Below, piece after piece: positions 33,510 through 44,384 of a DNA stretch of 64,000 nucleotides; the first letter of the stretch is position 1; every line of letters begins with the position of its first letter. Position numbers and translations under genes: made by a program. Under the pieces are notes generated by a model, which saw only the letters and a program-made list of their open reading frames with translations, had not been told where the DNA came from and did not search any database. The DNA comes from Dipteris shenzhenensis (taxonomy: Eukaryota; Polypodiophyta; Polypodiopsida; Gleicheniales): the NCBI GenBank assembly GCA_047967505.1, contig CM106538.1; one strand, given 5' to 3'.

Positions 33510-34036
33510 ATCGGGTTACTTATTGTACCCCTTAACACCTGGCACTCTTGATGGATAGGAATTTGGACTAAATTCTTGATCTGAACCCACCTCAAAATTT
33601 CAAATTTTAACTTTCAAAAAGTAGTGAACTCTTGTATCTAATGTAACATCCCATCAGACCAAGAGTGTACCGTTATATGCTAGCATAGTTTGGTACAGTA
33701 CCAAGATACCGATAGATCCCATACACATCTGTTTACTGCTCTCTTAAGTTATACCATATTTTTTAATAACAAAATGGTGCCAATGGTCTACAAAAGACTG
33801 AGACTCTGTACCTATTTTGACATTTGTACTATAAATTGTGGACAGACTGGAAAACTAACAAAATGAAATACTACAATAAATTCAAAAATTTATCCAAAAC
33901 TAGTAGTTGTTTTTGCAATCTGTGCTGCCTTTAGATTACCCTCTTGGGTCATTTCATTTTCTTGTTCAATTTCGTACCTTTCAATTCAGAGTCTGCATAG
34001 TCCACCAGTTTGAATGCTGGTGTCACTAGATCTATG
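33510..34036. other. Probable LTR-type sequence, no gene
   Basis: No coding sequence. The proximal part (CGGGTTACTT...TACCCCTTAAC) recurs inverted at about 42560, which suggests LTR or LTR-adjacent sequence of a Ty3 family. Confidence 0.4.
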
Positions 34037-36092
34037 TCAATAGGGTGTCCTCATACATAGTCTGGTCATCATTTGAAAGTGATCAAAATTTGGAATTAAG
34101 ATGTCAAGGGAGTTATCCACTCCTATGAGATTAAACTCTGTATTGTCATCTTCAATATCATGAATTTCCACATCCTTGTCATTCATGGTCTCTGTTTTTG
34201 TCATCAGTAAAGTATTAGCTGCTTCACTATCTATTAAACATTCTACTCCTATATTTTGTTTTATTGGAGCCACTGGTTCTTCAAAATCAATCATTGTAAA
34301 GGCAGGAAAAGGCTTAACCAGGGAAAAAAACTGTGCTAATGAAGACTTAGGTTCCTCTCTTACCAACTATTCTAAATCTTCTTGAGCTAAGGAGCCTATT
34401 ATATAAATTTTGAACGTGGTTCATCCCAATGTTGAATTGGTTGTTGTTGCAAGTGTAGTCTGTTTCCCATTTGTACCCATAGCTGAACCATATGCTGTGT
34501 TAACTTATCTTGCATTTCAGACAATGTTGTAGAAGGCATAAATGAACCTGCAATTTCCAACTCCTCTTAATCTTGCATGCTCTTCAATTGGTCTTGCACT
34601 AGGCAAGTGTTGTAATTTTTTCTTTTAACAATAAGTTTTCAAAAAATAACTTACTATGTTCTTCTATTAAATTTTCCATTTCTCTAAATAGTCCCTATTG
34701 GATCTGAACTGACCACTTTCTTAATGCCTCTGTAGTTTGTTGATTCTCAATCAATTTGATTTTAAGCTGATCTACATCCTGCTGTAGTTGCATTTCTCTT
34801 TTTCTATTGTTCCACTAATAGTTTTTGCTCTTCAATCTTGTATTGTAGATCCTATTTTAAACATTGATTCTATTCAAGCAAGATATTATTGACTTGTTTT
34901 AATTATTTCCATTCCAAATATACATTCTTTATTCATCTGTATTATTCCCTTTGTTGGAGTTGAAATCTCTATAAAAGGTTGATGGCTTCATCTGCATCTA
35001 TAAATGTAATTTGCTCTTCATCATTGTCCTTGGGACTTTGTTCCCTGTTCTCTAGATTCTTCTGTTCCATTGGTGATTGTGGTGGTGATTGTGTTTGTTG
35101 TGGTCAGTTTGGATGTTCTTCCTGTACTAGTGGTGTTCCCTCATTACTCTCTTGCCTTTGATTTTTTGTATCTCCTGAGTTGCTTTTTTTGGCATAGTGT
35201 ATTGGACTTGCTACTCTTCTTGACTCTTAATTTCCCACTCATCTCCAGTGTAGGGTCTCCTATGGGTAGTCTTGCATCTAATTTAAAGCTTTTGATTTTA
35301 AGTTGATTCTGGGTTGCTTGATTGATGAGTGACTTCCAGTGGGAATTGAAGGTCCTCCTAGCCTCCCATTGCTGCTTCAATTTTTTACTACCCATATCCA
35401 TCCTCCTTCAATGATTTAGCTATCTCACGCCTTTAAATTTCTTCTCCAATGCACTAGTTACTTGGTTCGCTTTCCTCATCCGAAAATGGTAAACACTGGC
35501 ATGGCCTGGGACCCTCTAGAATCTAAATAAAAAAGGCATTCAATATTGACCGGAGCTTGCTATGAGTGGTACTCCGCTTATCCTTGCCACTAATCTCTCC
35601 TTTGATTCTTTCATGCATGAATGCATCCCAATTTATTGGATTGCCCAACGCAACAAAATGCATCAATGAGTAATTATCCTTTGAAATATAATATTGAATG
35701 GTTAGTAGTAATACTCTTTCTAGAAAGCACTTGCACCGATCGTGACGTTGACCCTTCAAAGCATTCTTAACATAAAAATAACCCTTTGAATGCACCTGCT
35801 TTCCAAACTCCTTTACCATGACTTCGTTCGGATACTGGCTCGAGGCTTCAGTTGGTGCATTTGGAATCAGCAGCAATTTGAAAACTCGAGCAACTAACTC
35901 AACTGATACTAATAATTCTAGTGTTAGCATCCCTTTTGTATCTCTCAGATGGTCAAATTGGTGTTGGGCCTCCATATTCGTTGCCCATTCTAGTGTTAGC
36001 ATCCCTTTTGTATCTCTCAGATGGTCAAATTGGTGTTGGGCCTCCATATTCATTGCCCATTCCCACCATGGTGATTGGGGGAATGGATTCAT
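34037..36092 (-). pseudogene. Accessory ORF region behind integrase
   Basis: Three minus-strand frames in series (36092-35523, 35401-35144, 34366-34037) look like one broken coding region. The first contains a perfect 24-residue tandem repeat (NMEAQHQFDHLRDTKGMLTL core) and then RCKCFLERVLLLTIQYYISK followed by NYSLMHFVALGNPINW and a basic C-terminus. This Y-S-L-M-H...G..INWD style resembles the unnamed ORFs that accompany some plant retroelements, and I know no biochemical role. The second frame is rich in K and R; the third is acidic. A glycoprotein-like env is not supported, since I see no signal peptide or transmembrane anchor. Confidence 0.45.
35915..36058. repeat. 72-bp tandem duplication, coding
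   Basis: ATTCTAGTGTTAGCATCCC begins at 35915 and again at 35987. The 72-bp unit keeps frame and duplicates 24 residues in the minus-strand ORF. Confidence 0.92.
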
Positions 36093-36767
36093 TCATTGTA
36101 CGGGGTTTGAGAGAGCAAGAGGAAGGCTTGAATCACCTGGGATATCACTGTGGTTTCCTTTTATTGTATTTTTCTTTGTTCATCTCTTATACACTATGCT
36201 TCCTTCCATCTCTAATTGGTGCATCATTGTGGTTTCTTATTAGTGTATTTTTCACTATGCTTCCTTCATCTCCTGTCGCAACTCCAAGTCCTCTCTGTTT
36301 CGTACGTCCCTCTCTTCGTCTCCCTTCACTTGGTACAACGGACTTTATGTCATGTGGCTTGAGTTCTGTTATATTCATGTTGGGGGCTAGTTATATCCCA
36401 AATCATGTTTGAAATCATGGAAATCACAACTAGGAGTGTCTGCTAACCTTTTCTTTATAGGTTGGGGTGACTCCACTACTTTGTTGTTCACGTTAGTGCT
36501 CACTTGACTACGCAAGGACCATTGTGATGCTTGTGCCCCTTTTTGCTTATGTGTTGATGGGATTTTATGTCATTGCCACCATCACTTGTAAACTCGACCA
36601 ACTACTCGCGGCTCCCTCTCCTAATGTGTGCTCTTTAGCGAGATGAGATTGGCCCGCATGCTAGGAAACCGATGGGAATAAGAAGGATGATTTGTTGACA
36701 CTTGAATTAGGCACTAGATGACGGGAAATTTGGAATGATTGTTGTGAATGAAGTGAAGTGCTGATTT

Positions 36768-37990
36768 TTACGTGTGTTGAAATGCTTGCACATGTGAAGT
36801 GTCACTGTCATCACTCCCTTGCATGATTTTCCTTTTTATAGGCCCAATGTAACTGACCGTTAGATCTCCAAAAGTCCAATGCCCAACCAACTGGCGGATC
36901 ATACTTTTGCCCCTCAATCTGACAAAGGGCTTCAGTCGAAATCCATTGACTACTTTCATTGATATGTTACCATGCATATCAGCCAATCGGAATGTGCCTT
37001 GGCCTAAATCCTTCACAATTTTGAATGGTCCATCATATATCAATTTTAATTTTTCAGGGAATTTTCACAATTTTGTGTCAAACATTAGTACCCACCAATC
37101 TCCTTCCTTGAATAATTTAAATTTGACATTTCTGTCAACCTAGGCTTTTCTTCGCTCTTGGATGACCTGTGGATTATACCAACTTTTTAATTGATCTTCT
37201 TCCAATTGATTCAATTGCTATTGTCAGAATTCTGCCGACTTCTTTGGACTTAGCTTCTTTGCTGAAACCCATAAACTGGCAGGCGCAAATTCCATGGGCA
37301 CTACCGCCTCAATTCCATATATCAATTTGAAGGGTTTCATTCCCATGCTCACCTTAAATGCTATTTGGAATGCCCACAATACTAAATCCAGCTTTGTGTC
37401 CCGGTACATTCTGTTTTTTGAAATTGTGAATTTTAGAAACTGCTTCATGATTTTGTTGGATCTTTTTGCCTCTTCGGCGATGGTATGTTGATATAATTTT
37501 GTGAACAATCATGTGAATTTTTGTCAAATTTTTAATGGTTCTATTGAGGAAGTGTCTCCCTTGGTCTGATACCAACTCTATCAGACATCCAAACCTTGTA
37601 ATAATATTACGGTACAAGAACTTTGCAGTGCTATGTGATGAATTATTGCACAGAGCTTGTGCTTCCACCCACTTAGTGAAATAATCAATGGCTACTAAAA
37701 TGTATTTGTTCTCGATTTGAATGGTTCCACAAAATCTAGACCCCATTTTGAAATGGCTCCAATGGTAAATTTGGATTTAGTGGCAATTTGTCGGCATCTA
37801 ATGGTTGCCCATCTCTTTGGTAGTACCAGCATTTCTTTGCGAATTCGTGTGAATCCTTAATTACTATTGGCCACCACAATCTAGCTTGAAAAATCTTTTT
37901 TACTATCGCATCACCCGCAAAATGACCTCCTGATGTCTCTTGATGGGCTTCCTACAAAATTGCATGTTGCTCGTGGTCCAGGACGCATCG
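36768..37990 (-). pseudogene. Ty3 integrase
   Basis: The domain begins near 37960 with HQETSGGHFAGDAIVKKIF and, farther on, EFAKKCWYYQRDG, the zinc-binding H-H-C-C unit with the last cysteine changed to tyrosine. The catalytic core (37746-37354) includes YFTKWVEAQAL, corresponding to D-x-F-T-K-W around the first aspartate, and ELVSDQGRHFLN, the S-D-x-G-x-x-F block with the second aspartate. The segment with the catalytic glutamate falls near a frameshift. The C-terminal part (37043-36768) reads YDGPFKIVKDLGQGTFRLAD, the GPF-x-I...G.Y.L domain common to non-chromodomain Ty3 integrases. The enzyme would insert the element's DNA; here it is broken. Confidence 0.85.
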
Positions 37991-38139
37991 TTTGAGTATC
38001 TAATCAATTTCTCTTTTACACAGTGCTCCCACAATAATCATAAATGGTCTGCTTTTTTCAGATCCATTCTGTGCTTTTGATCTCTTGTAAAACTTTCAAG
38101 AAACACTCCATTTGTTAGAAACAACAACATTGTGTCATA

Positions 38140-39609
38140 TCAATCTGTTCCACGAATAGGTTCCACTTGAAACAAAGATGCATCTTGGAGGTCATCCATA
38201 ATTCCTTGTCCTGGGTGTTCTCCAGACTCCAATCTACTCATGTAATCCACAATAAGGTCATGTCTTCCCGGAGTGTGCACTATTTTATAATTGAATTCTC
38301 GTAAGAGTAAGATCCACATTGATTCCCTTCCAGATGGTTGTGGCTTGTTGACCAAATATAGTAGTGCCTAGTGGTCGATGTGAAAGACCACTACATTAAC
38401 CAAAAGATAGTGTTGAAATTTCTACAAGGCATATATCATGCCCAAGAATTCCCTTTCAGTAACTAAATAGTTCCGTTCAGATGGTGACACACTGGCATAG
38501 TACATTGGTTGGAACCACCCTTTTTCCAAGGTTTTCATTAATACCACCCCTATGGCAATGTCTAATGCATCCACAAAGACATGAAGTTCTTGGGCCCAGT
38601 CTGGTGGGATAAGAATAGGTAGTACTAACAACATTTTCTTCAGTAACTTAAATGCTTTTTGTTGCTCTTCTCTCCAAACAAATTGTTCCTTGGGCTTAAC
38701 CAATCTTGATAGTGGTTGACAGACATAGGACAAATACTTGAGAAATCTATAGTGCCATTTTGTTTGCCCAATGAACCTCATGACTTCTTTGGCATTTCTA
38801 GGTGCTTTAGCCTCTTTGACTGCGGCCACCTTCCTTGGATCAATGGCCATTCCTTTGACTGAAATGATGTGTCCAACTAAAACACCCCGGTGGATTGCAA
38901 ATGCGTATTTCATCAAATTCAGCCTCATTGGGATTCCCAATAGTTGCCAAAACAAAGACAAAGATGTTTGATGCATTCATCTTTTTTTCTAAACGCTTTG
39001 AAGTCATCTAAAAACACTCTCATGAAAGTAGTGAGGTATGGTACGAAAGTTCTCTACATCCATCCTTCAAATTTGGGTGGAGCATTTTTGAATCTGAAAT
39101 TCATGACATTGCTTGCAAATACTCCCCATTCTGTGACAAATGTTGTTTTGTCCTTATCCTCTTCAGCCATATAAATCTGATTATACCCGCCGTTGAATTC
39201 ATCTAGGAAACTATACACCTCGTGGCCCACTACTATGTCCAACATTGTCACAAAAAGGTAGAGGAAAGGGGTTGGTTATAGTGGATGCATTCAATTTTTT
39301 GTAGTCCACACAGACCCGCAATTTGCCATTTTTCTTGGGAACTATGACTATAGGGGAAAGCCATGTTACCTTATACACTGAGTATGTAAAACCTACTTTG
39401 AGAAATTTATCAATTTCTTCTTTGACCAACTTAGCATAGTTGGGATTCATTCGGTATCTCTGCTGCACTACTGGAACTGCATCATTTTTCAAATTAATGT
39501 AGTGAACACACATACTCGGATCTTTGCCCTTCATGTCAGTGTACCCCCAAGCAAAAATGTCTTTAAATTCCATTAGTAATTGCATCAATAGTACCTTCCA
39601 CATGCACAC
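38140..39609 (-). pseudogene. Ty3 reverse transcriptase and RNase H
   Basis: Three minus-strand frames. 39609-39211 holds the fingers region: YINLKNDAVPVVQQRYRMNP, then KVTWLSPIVIVPKKNGKLRV and VDYKKLNASTI. 39251-39054 reads YSFLDEFNGGYNQIYMAEED, matching F-S-x-L-D-x-x-S-G-Y-x-Q-I. The segment that should hold the catalytic YVDD box (about 39050-38980) lies in a broken stretch. 38976-38422 has IHRGVLVGHIISVKGMAIDP, then the thumb, and RNase H with ELHVFVDALDIAIG and PMYYASVSPSERNY. 38355-38140 has REFNYKIVHTPGRHDLIVDY, where active proteins usually read N.VAD.LSR. Several frameshifts make it non-functional. Confidence 0.88.
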
Positions 39610-40099
39610 TCAATTTTATTGTTTGTGGATTTTCTACCATGCCCAGGTTTAGTTCTTCCAACTCATCTTCTTTTACCCTTGTTGTTTTCTGCATCTGCTC
39701 CTCATAGGCTTCTACTACTTACGAGTGACATCTTTGCCCCAGTTTTGCTGGGCGGAGTCTTCATCCAAATCTTCTTTGGATTTCGAATTAACCTCCTTTT
39801 TGCTGGATCTTTGTTGGACTTCCGTTTGCTCTACCAACATTACTTGATAGGCTGTCATGCCACTTTTGCATGTTGATGTGCTATATAGCCAACATCCACC
39901 TCAAAGAGTGGAACGATGGATGGATTTGCATCAAAAAATTCTTGCTCCTCGTCAGCGTCCATCTCTGATAGCATAGTGACACACTACACAATCAATGGTC
40001 TATTTTCCTTTTCCAATACCACCTTTGAGACCATGTCTAGATGGAGTTATGATCTTAGAGGCACCCCAATCCTGTTTCACGTTAGTTGTTTTAAACCAT

Positions 40100-40420
40100 G
40101 GCCTTCCCAGTAACATCAGATAGGAGAAATCTCTCTTTTCCATCTAGAGGACATACCTTAAATTATAATTTGCTGATTTTGAACCATACCTCTAGTGGTT
40201 GAACTCATTTTTTATCAACCATTTTGACATGAAAGGTGCTTCGTCCATCTCCGTTAAACCCATCTTCTCATGCGTACCATGCGAGAGGATATTCACATGT
40301 GAGCCCCCATCTAGCAATGTTCCTTGTATTTCTTAACCATTACAATGCACTTTGATTGCTGGGACTTTATAATCTAGATCATCTAGTTCTACTTGCAACA
40401 CTGGTGGTTCTTCTAATGAT
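40100..40420 (-). pseudogene. Ty3 aspartic protease
   Basis: The minus strand around 40330-40260 reads GTLLDGGSHVNILSHGTHEK, i.e. the D-x-G-(S/A)-x-x-N-(I/V) active-site loop followed by the helix expected of Ty3 proteases. It lies between gag and RT on the same strand. Stops and frame changes surround it. Confidence 0.7.
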
Positions 40421-40429
40421 GGCTCTGGT

Positions 40430-41914
40430 AATCTAATTGACATAAAAATTCTAGTTTCTTTTGTTCTTGTTTTCCCTCTCGCAATTGCTTAAAGAAATTA
40501 TCAAGGAACATGGGAGCCAAACATAGTTGATCCAACCAATGTGATCTTTATAGATGCTTCCTTCATGGCATGGAACAATTCGGCCGAGAGGCTTTCTTCA
40601 TTCTTCTTTTGGCTAGTCGCTCTCTACTCCTAAATTGTTGATTGGTTCTCTATCTCTATCTCCTGGCTACTTGTCGGATCTTCAGTCAGATCCTTTCTCA
40701 GACTCAACATCAGGCTATGACCCCGACTTGCCTTTGGATGTGTTGTCAGACTATTGATTGGATTAGGTTTCGGATTTTTTGAATTAATTCGTCCCTGTGG
40801 ATCAACTGGTTGCCAAACTCTTGTCTTTGCATCTTTATCTCTTGCCTTCTAGATTTATTTCAATGCTATTGTTTGGACTTCTTCCTGGTCCTTCCATCTA
40901 AGAGCTTTCTCTTTGACTTCTTTCTTTGCTAGTGGTGTCTCTTGGACTAGTCCTTTTGATCTAGTCACTGCCAGAATTTCCACACCCGGTGGTTTTTTTG
41001 GCACCCCAAACAATCACATAGCGTCTTTCTACCTACCCTTCTTGTATGTCATTACTCTACCTATCAATTTGTTTGGTAGTTCTTGTATCAATAGTGCATT
41101 GGCTTGCGGGGGCTGTTGTGCTACTTAAAGTGGTGGTGGACCTTGATTGCCATATCAAACAATTGGAATTTGTCTTTCAACTCAGTGCTTCACCCATAGG
41201 CCACAATTGGGTCCAGGACGATGACCATCTATTCCTAGGCAATAGCCACATTGTCCTTATTATTGTTGATTCCAATTAGTTTGTTGGTTCCAATTCCTTT
41301 GATGTCCTAAATTTCTTTGTTATTGTTGTTGAGGTTGTTGTTGCTCTGCTACTCCTGTTGTGCCATAACCACTGAATTTTCTCCAATGGCTAACGCATTG
41401 GTGCCCGTTGCTGGAGTTGTCTGTGACTACTGCTATGGATCGTTACACGCATTAGAATTGTACTAGCATGTTGAGGTTGGATGACTCTAACTGCAAATCT
41501 CTCACTGCAATGGTGGTCGATTCTAATTCACCTCCAAAGTTTGCAACTTTTGATCCACTAATTTTTCCAAATCGGAGGTTGGAGGAGTCTTTTTTGACTT
41601 CTGCTTCTCTTTCTTTGTCTTCTTTTATCCCTTTTTGGCTTTCTTTGTAGCCTTCTTCTTCTTTTTCTTCTTTGACTTAGTTTCTGAATCACTTTCAGAC
41701 TCATTACTTCTCAAGTCATTCGGATTCGGAATCAATCGGATTCATCTGATTCTTCTTTGAAATCTTCTTCAGATTTCTTCTTTTTCTTCTTAATTGTGCC
41801 TATTCGTCTTTCAGCTCTTTTGGCTGCATCAACAAGGGTATTGAACCCATTTGCACCTGCTAGTAGTAGAGACAACCAACTGAACTGTGAATTTTCAATT
41901 TTAGTCCCTTGCAA
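40430..41914 (-). pseudogene. gag with zinc knuckle
   Basis: At 41250-41200 the minus strand reads QCGYCLGIDGHRPGPNCGLW, a zinc knuckle in which C-x2-C, H and C are present, with spacings slightly longer than the CCHC norm. Upstream (41914-41732) is a frame with LLLAGANGFNTLVDAAKRAE followed by a lysine/glutamate-rich linker. The capsid domain is not clear. The glutamine-coding repeats (TTGTTGTTG on the plus strand) near 41325-41350 encode polyQ on the minus strand. Confidence 0.6.
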
Positions 41915-41945
41915 AAATACTCTACCATTTTTTTAGTGGTGGTCG

Positions 41946-42225
41946 GTTAAGGATCAAGCTTTAATTTTGGGGCTTCAACATGCCAGGTCTTTGAATATTC
42001 AGAATCTGGAGGTACGAGGTGATTCTCAACTTGTATGTAAGCAACTAATGATTGGAAAGTTCGAAGTGAATTCTTGTAGCCTCTCCATCCACAATTTGTT
42101 GATCTAAAGGAAGGATTTCAATTTTTTGACATCGAGCATACACCACGTACTTCAAATTCCTATGCGAATTATTTGGCAGAGGAAGCTTGCAATAGTGTGT
42201 TTCCTATTCAGTATACGGAAATGGA
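41946..42225 (+). pseudogene. Second (archaeal-like) RNase H fragment of a Tat-type Ty3 element
   Basis: The plus strand reads KDQALILGLQHARSLNIQNL, then EVRGDSQLVCKQLMIGKFEV and, after a frame shift, FKFFDIEHTPRTSNSYAN-like sequence ending LAEEACN. The Y-E-A-L...G.(K/Q).A...(D/N)...V.(G/S)DSQLV arrangement is that of the extra RNase H carried by plant Tat-lineage elements in addition to the normal one. The catalytic D of the GDSQLV block is present. It lies on the opposite strand to the adjoining gag remnant, so it comes from another insertion. Confidence 0.75.
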
Positions 42226-43560
42226 TAGCTCTTGAAGAGATTGTATGGAGGCTTTAAGAGATCGAGGAATCTAAAGGGGATGCACAGATATTACACTTGG
42301 TGGCTATGATTTGGTCCTCGTGTTTTCTCTCTTGAATACTTTGATGGTACGACAACAACCTCAGTAACAACCACAGCAGCAGTAGTTCCAGGCAAGGGTC
42401 GCAACCCTCTCTCTCTCTCTTTTTCTTTCAATCATCTTCAACAAATTTTTGAAGGCTTTTCAAAAAGTTTTTGGAAAGAGTGTGATGCTTGTAGATTGGT
42501 GATAGTACCTCCTTGGAAGTTCACCTTCACCGGTCTCAAAGTACTAAGAAGGAGGGTTTTGTTAAGGGGTAAAAGAAGTAACCCGACATTAGTATCAGAA
42601 TGGTCAAGAATCTTAATGGTTAGAAGTTTTAACTGAAATACCTACTGCAGAATCGGATATACCAAGAATGTAAGAGAGACTGATAAGCAGAATACGCAAT
42701 ATGATGTTTTGGTAGTAGCTTATCTGATGAATAAAATTCCAATTGTTATCTATCTTGTGCATTATGTTTCCATTACTTCTTTTTTGAGTGCAATGTTATA
42801 TTTGTTTTCTTCTTTTCCTTTGAGCAATGAGAGAGAAGTGTATTCTATTCTGTAGTGATAATATCTCAGATATCTCATAGATCTTACTGCTTTCTTTTAG
42901 CAATGCATAGTTAGTTCAGTTCTTTGCTATTAAACCCCCAAAGAATGGAGTTTTGTATTCCGTTAACACTGGCAATCCTATAGGTTCAAATACCCATCAA
43001 CCTATCCAGTAATCAAAGAGAAAGATCGGTGGCCTGTGAACCATGAAGATTTTTGATGCATCAGGGCGACAATGTGGTCATCAGCATACCACATTTGGGA
43101 TTGTAGAGTAGAAAACTCAGTCCAAGAGACGAGATCGCCTCAATCCAATGTTTTCCAAAGATGGTAGGCTTCGACAGTCTCGAATGAGTTTCAACTCATG
43201 TATAATGTATATTCATTTGAATTGGGTACACTAACGTTCTTAGCATGGCAATGCATAGACATAAGAATGAATGTCTGCAAATAGCCAAGACAACAACCCC
43301 ATATCTCAATGTACGCTTTTACAAATCCGACTTTAGAGATAGCAAGATGCAAAAGTAAAAGCTAGTGCAGAAATGAACAAGTCAAGAATGCGTGATCCAA
43401 ACGGTGACATGGGAAGACATTGAGGTCAAAATCTTGGAGGATGAACAAGGGGAGATCCCATGATTTCCAGTATTCTTGGAGAAAACCAAGCTAATCCAAA
43501 AAGAATCAATCGTCAACTACCATTTGACCTACTTCAAACAAATGCAAGGGATGTAAAGCA
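42226..43560. other. Probable LTR and leader of a plus-strand Ty3 element
   Basis: No gene. 42556-42655 is the inverse of sequence at 33.33-33.54 kb. Features such as CTATTAAACCCCCAAAG near 42930 resemble the R/U5 end of plant LTRs, and the region lies just before a plus-strand gag. I could not define LTR ends or a primer site. Confidence 0.4.
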
Positions 43561-44260
43561 TTGCCACTAGATCTTCTAGACCTTGAAGACCTTGGGGATG
43601 AAGTAGCAACAGATTTTGAACAAGCAGCAGAAGATATAGTTGCAAACAACAATGACATAGAAGAAGAATCGAATGAAGATTTTGAAGAAAAAGAAGAATA
43701 CTCGGACAAAGACTCCGGATCAAGACAACAAAATTCAAACAAAAGATCCAAAGAAAAAGAAGCAGTTTCGAACAAGAGATCTAAAGATAGAGAAACAAAT
43801 TTGGATGAAAGATCCAAGAAAAAAAGCAAATCAAATCCGAACACAGAATCCGACCAAGATGAAGAGAATTAGGCTTTTCATACTCTACCAAACAACCCAA
43901 GGAGTCTAACTTTACAAATTCACCACCGCCATCACTAGTCCACCAGCACATAGGCCAAATACACCAGTTCACCTAATGGCACACCCACAGGTAGCGAGTT
44001 TGAAGTGCAAAATTTTAAAGTTTCATGGTAAGGATAAAGAAGATCCAAACAGTCATGCTGCTCAATTCAAAACTCAATGGCAAGCTAGTAGTTTTGACAA
44101 TTTGTTTGGTGTGATTCAGAAAAGGCACACTAGCTAGAAAAGCTATGTGGTCGTTTAGCCCTGGTTTAGCTCGTATGGAGTGGGAAACTTTGCCACTTAT
44201 AATGAATTAAAGACATTATTTGGAGAGGTTTCGAAAAGAGAGAACCCCCAGTGATGTTAG
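43561..44260 (+). pseudogene. Plus-strand gag remnant with acidic/basic linker
   Basis: 43561-43872 is an open frame starting LDLLDLEDLGDEVATDFEQA-like and continuing as alternating E/D- and K/R/S-rich sequence. In a following frame the plus strand reads LKCKILKFHGKDKEDPNSHA and AAQFKTQWQASSFDNLFGV. The F-x-G-K-D-x-E-D-P-x-x-H...F...W motif is the start of the retrotransposon gag domain of Ty3 elements, which forms the capsid. Sequence beyond (about 44180-44230) resembles the W-Y/F...L...F domain end, and the element is cut off near 44385 by the LINE. Confidence 0.65.
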
Positions 44261-44384
44261 ATGAAAGTTAAGGCAATTGAAGCAAAAGAAGTTATCCGTA
44301 GAATACTATGCCCATTAATTTTTAAACCTGAATGCATGATTGGATGCGGCAGAACTTGGTTAGAAGTGTTGATGGGAGTTGATG

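Larger units (their letters stand above)
34037..41914 (-). mobile_element. Ty3/gypsy retrotransposon, minus strand, inactivated
   Basis: From high to low coordinates the minus strand encodes gag with zinc knuckle (41914-40430), protease (about 40420-40100), reverse transcriptase and RNase H (39609-38140), integrase (37990-36768), and then a further ORF region (36092-34037) in the position where some plant Ty3 elements carry an env-like or accessory gene. Frameshifts separate nearly all domains. I cannot define the LTR pair; the 58-bp repeats at 33.3 kb may lie in the 3' LTR. Confidence 0.85.

Noticed and set aside
35818-36412. Plus-strand frames of 141 and 163 codons
   Set aside because: Shadows of the minus-strand accessory ORF, sharing its 72-bp duplication.
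43506-43844. 112-codon minus frame rich in L, F and S
   Set aside because: Antisense of the acidic/basic gag linker on the plus strand.
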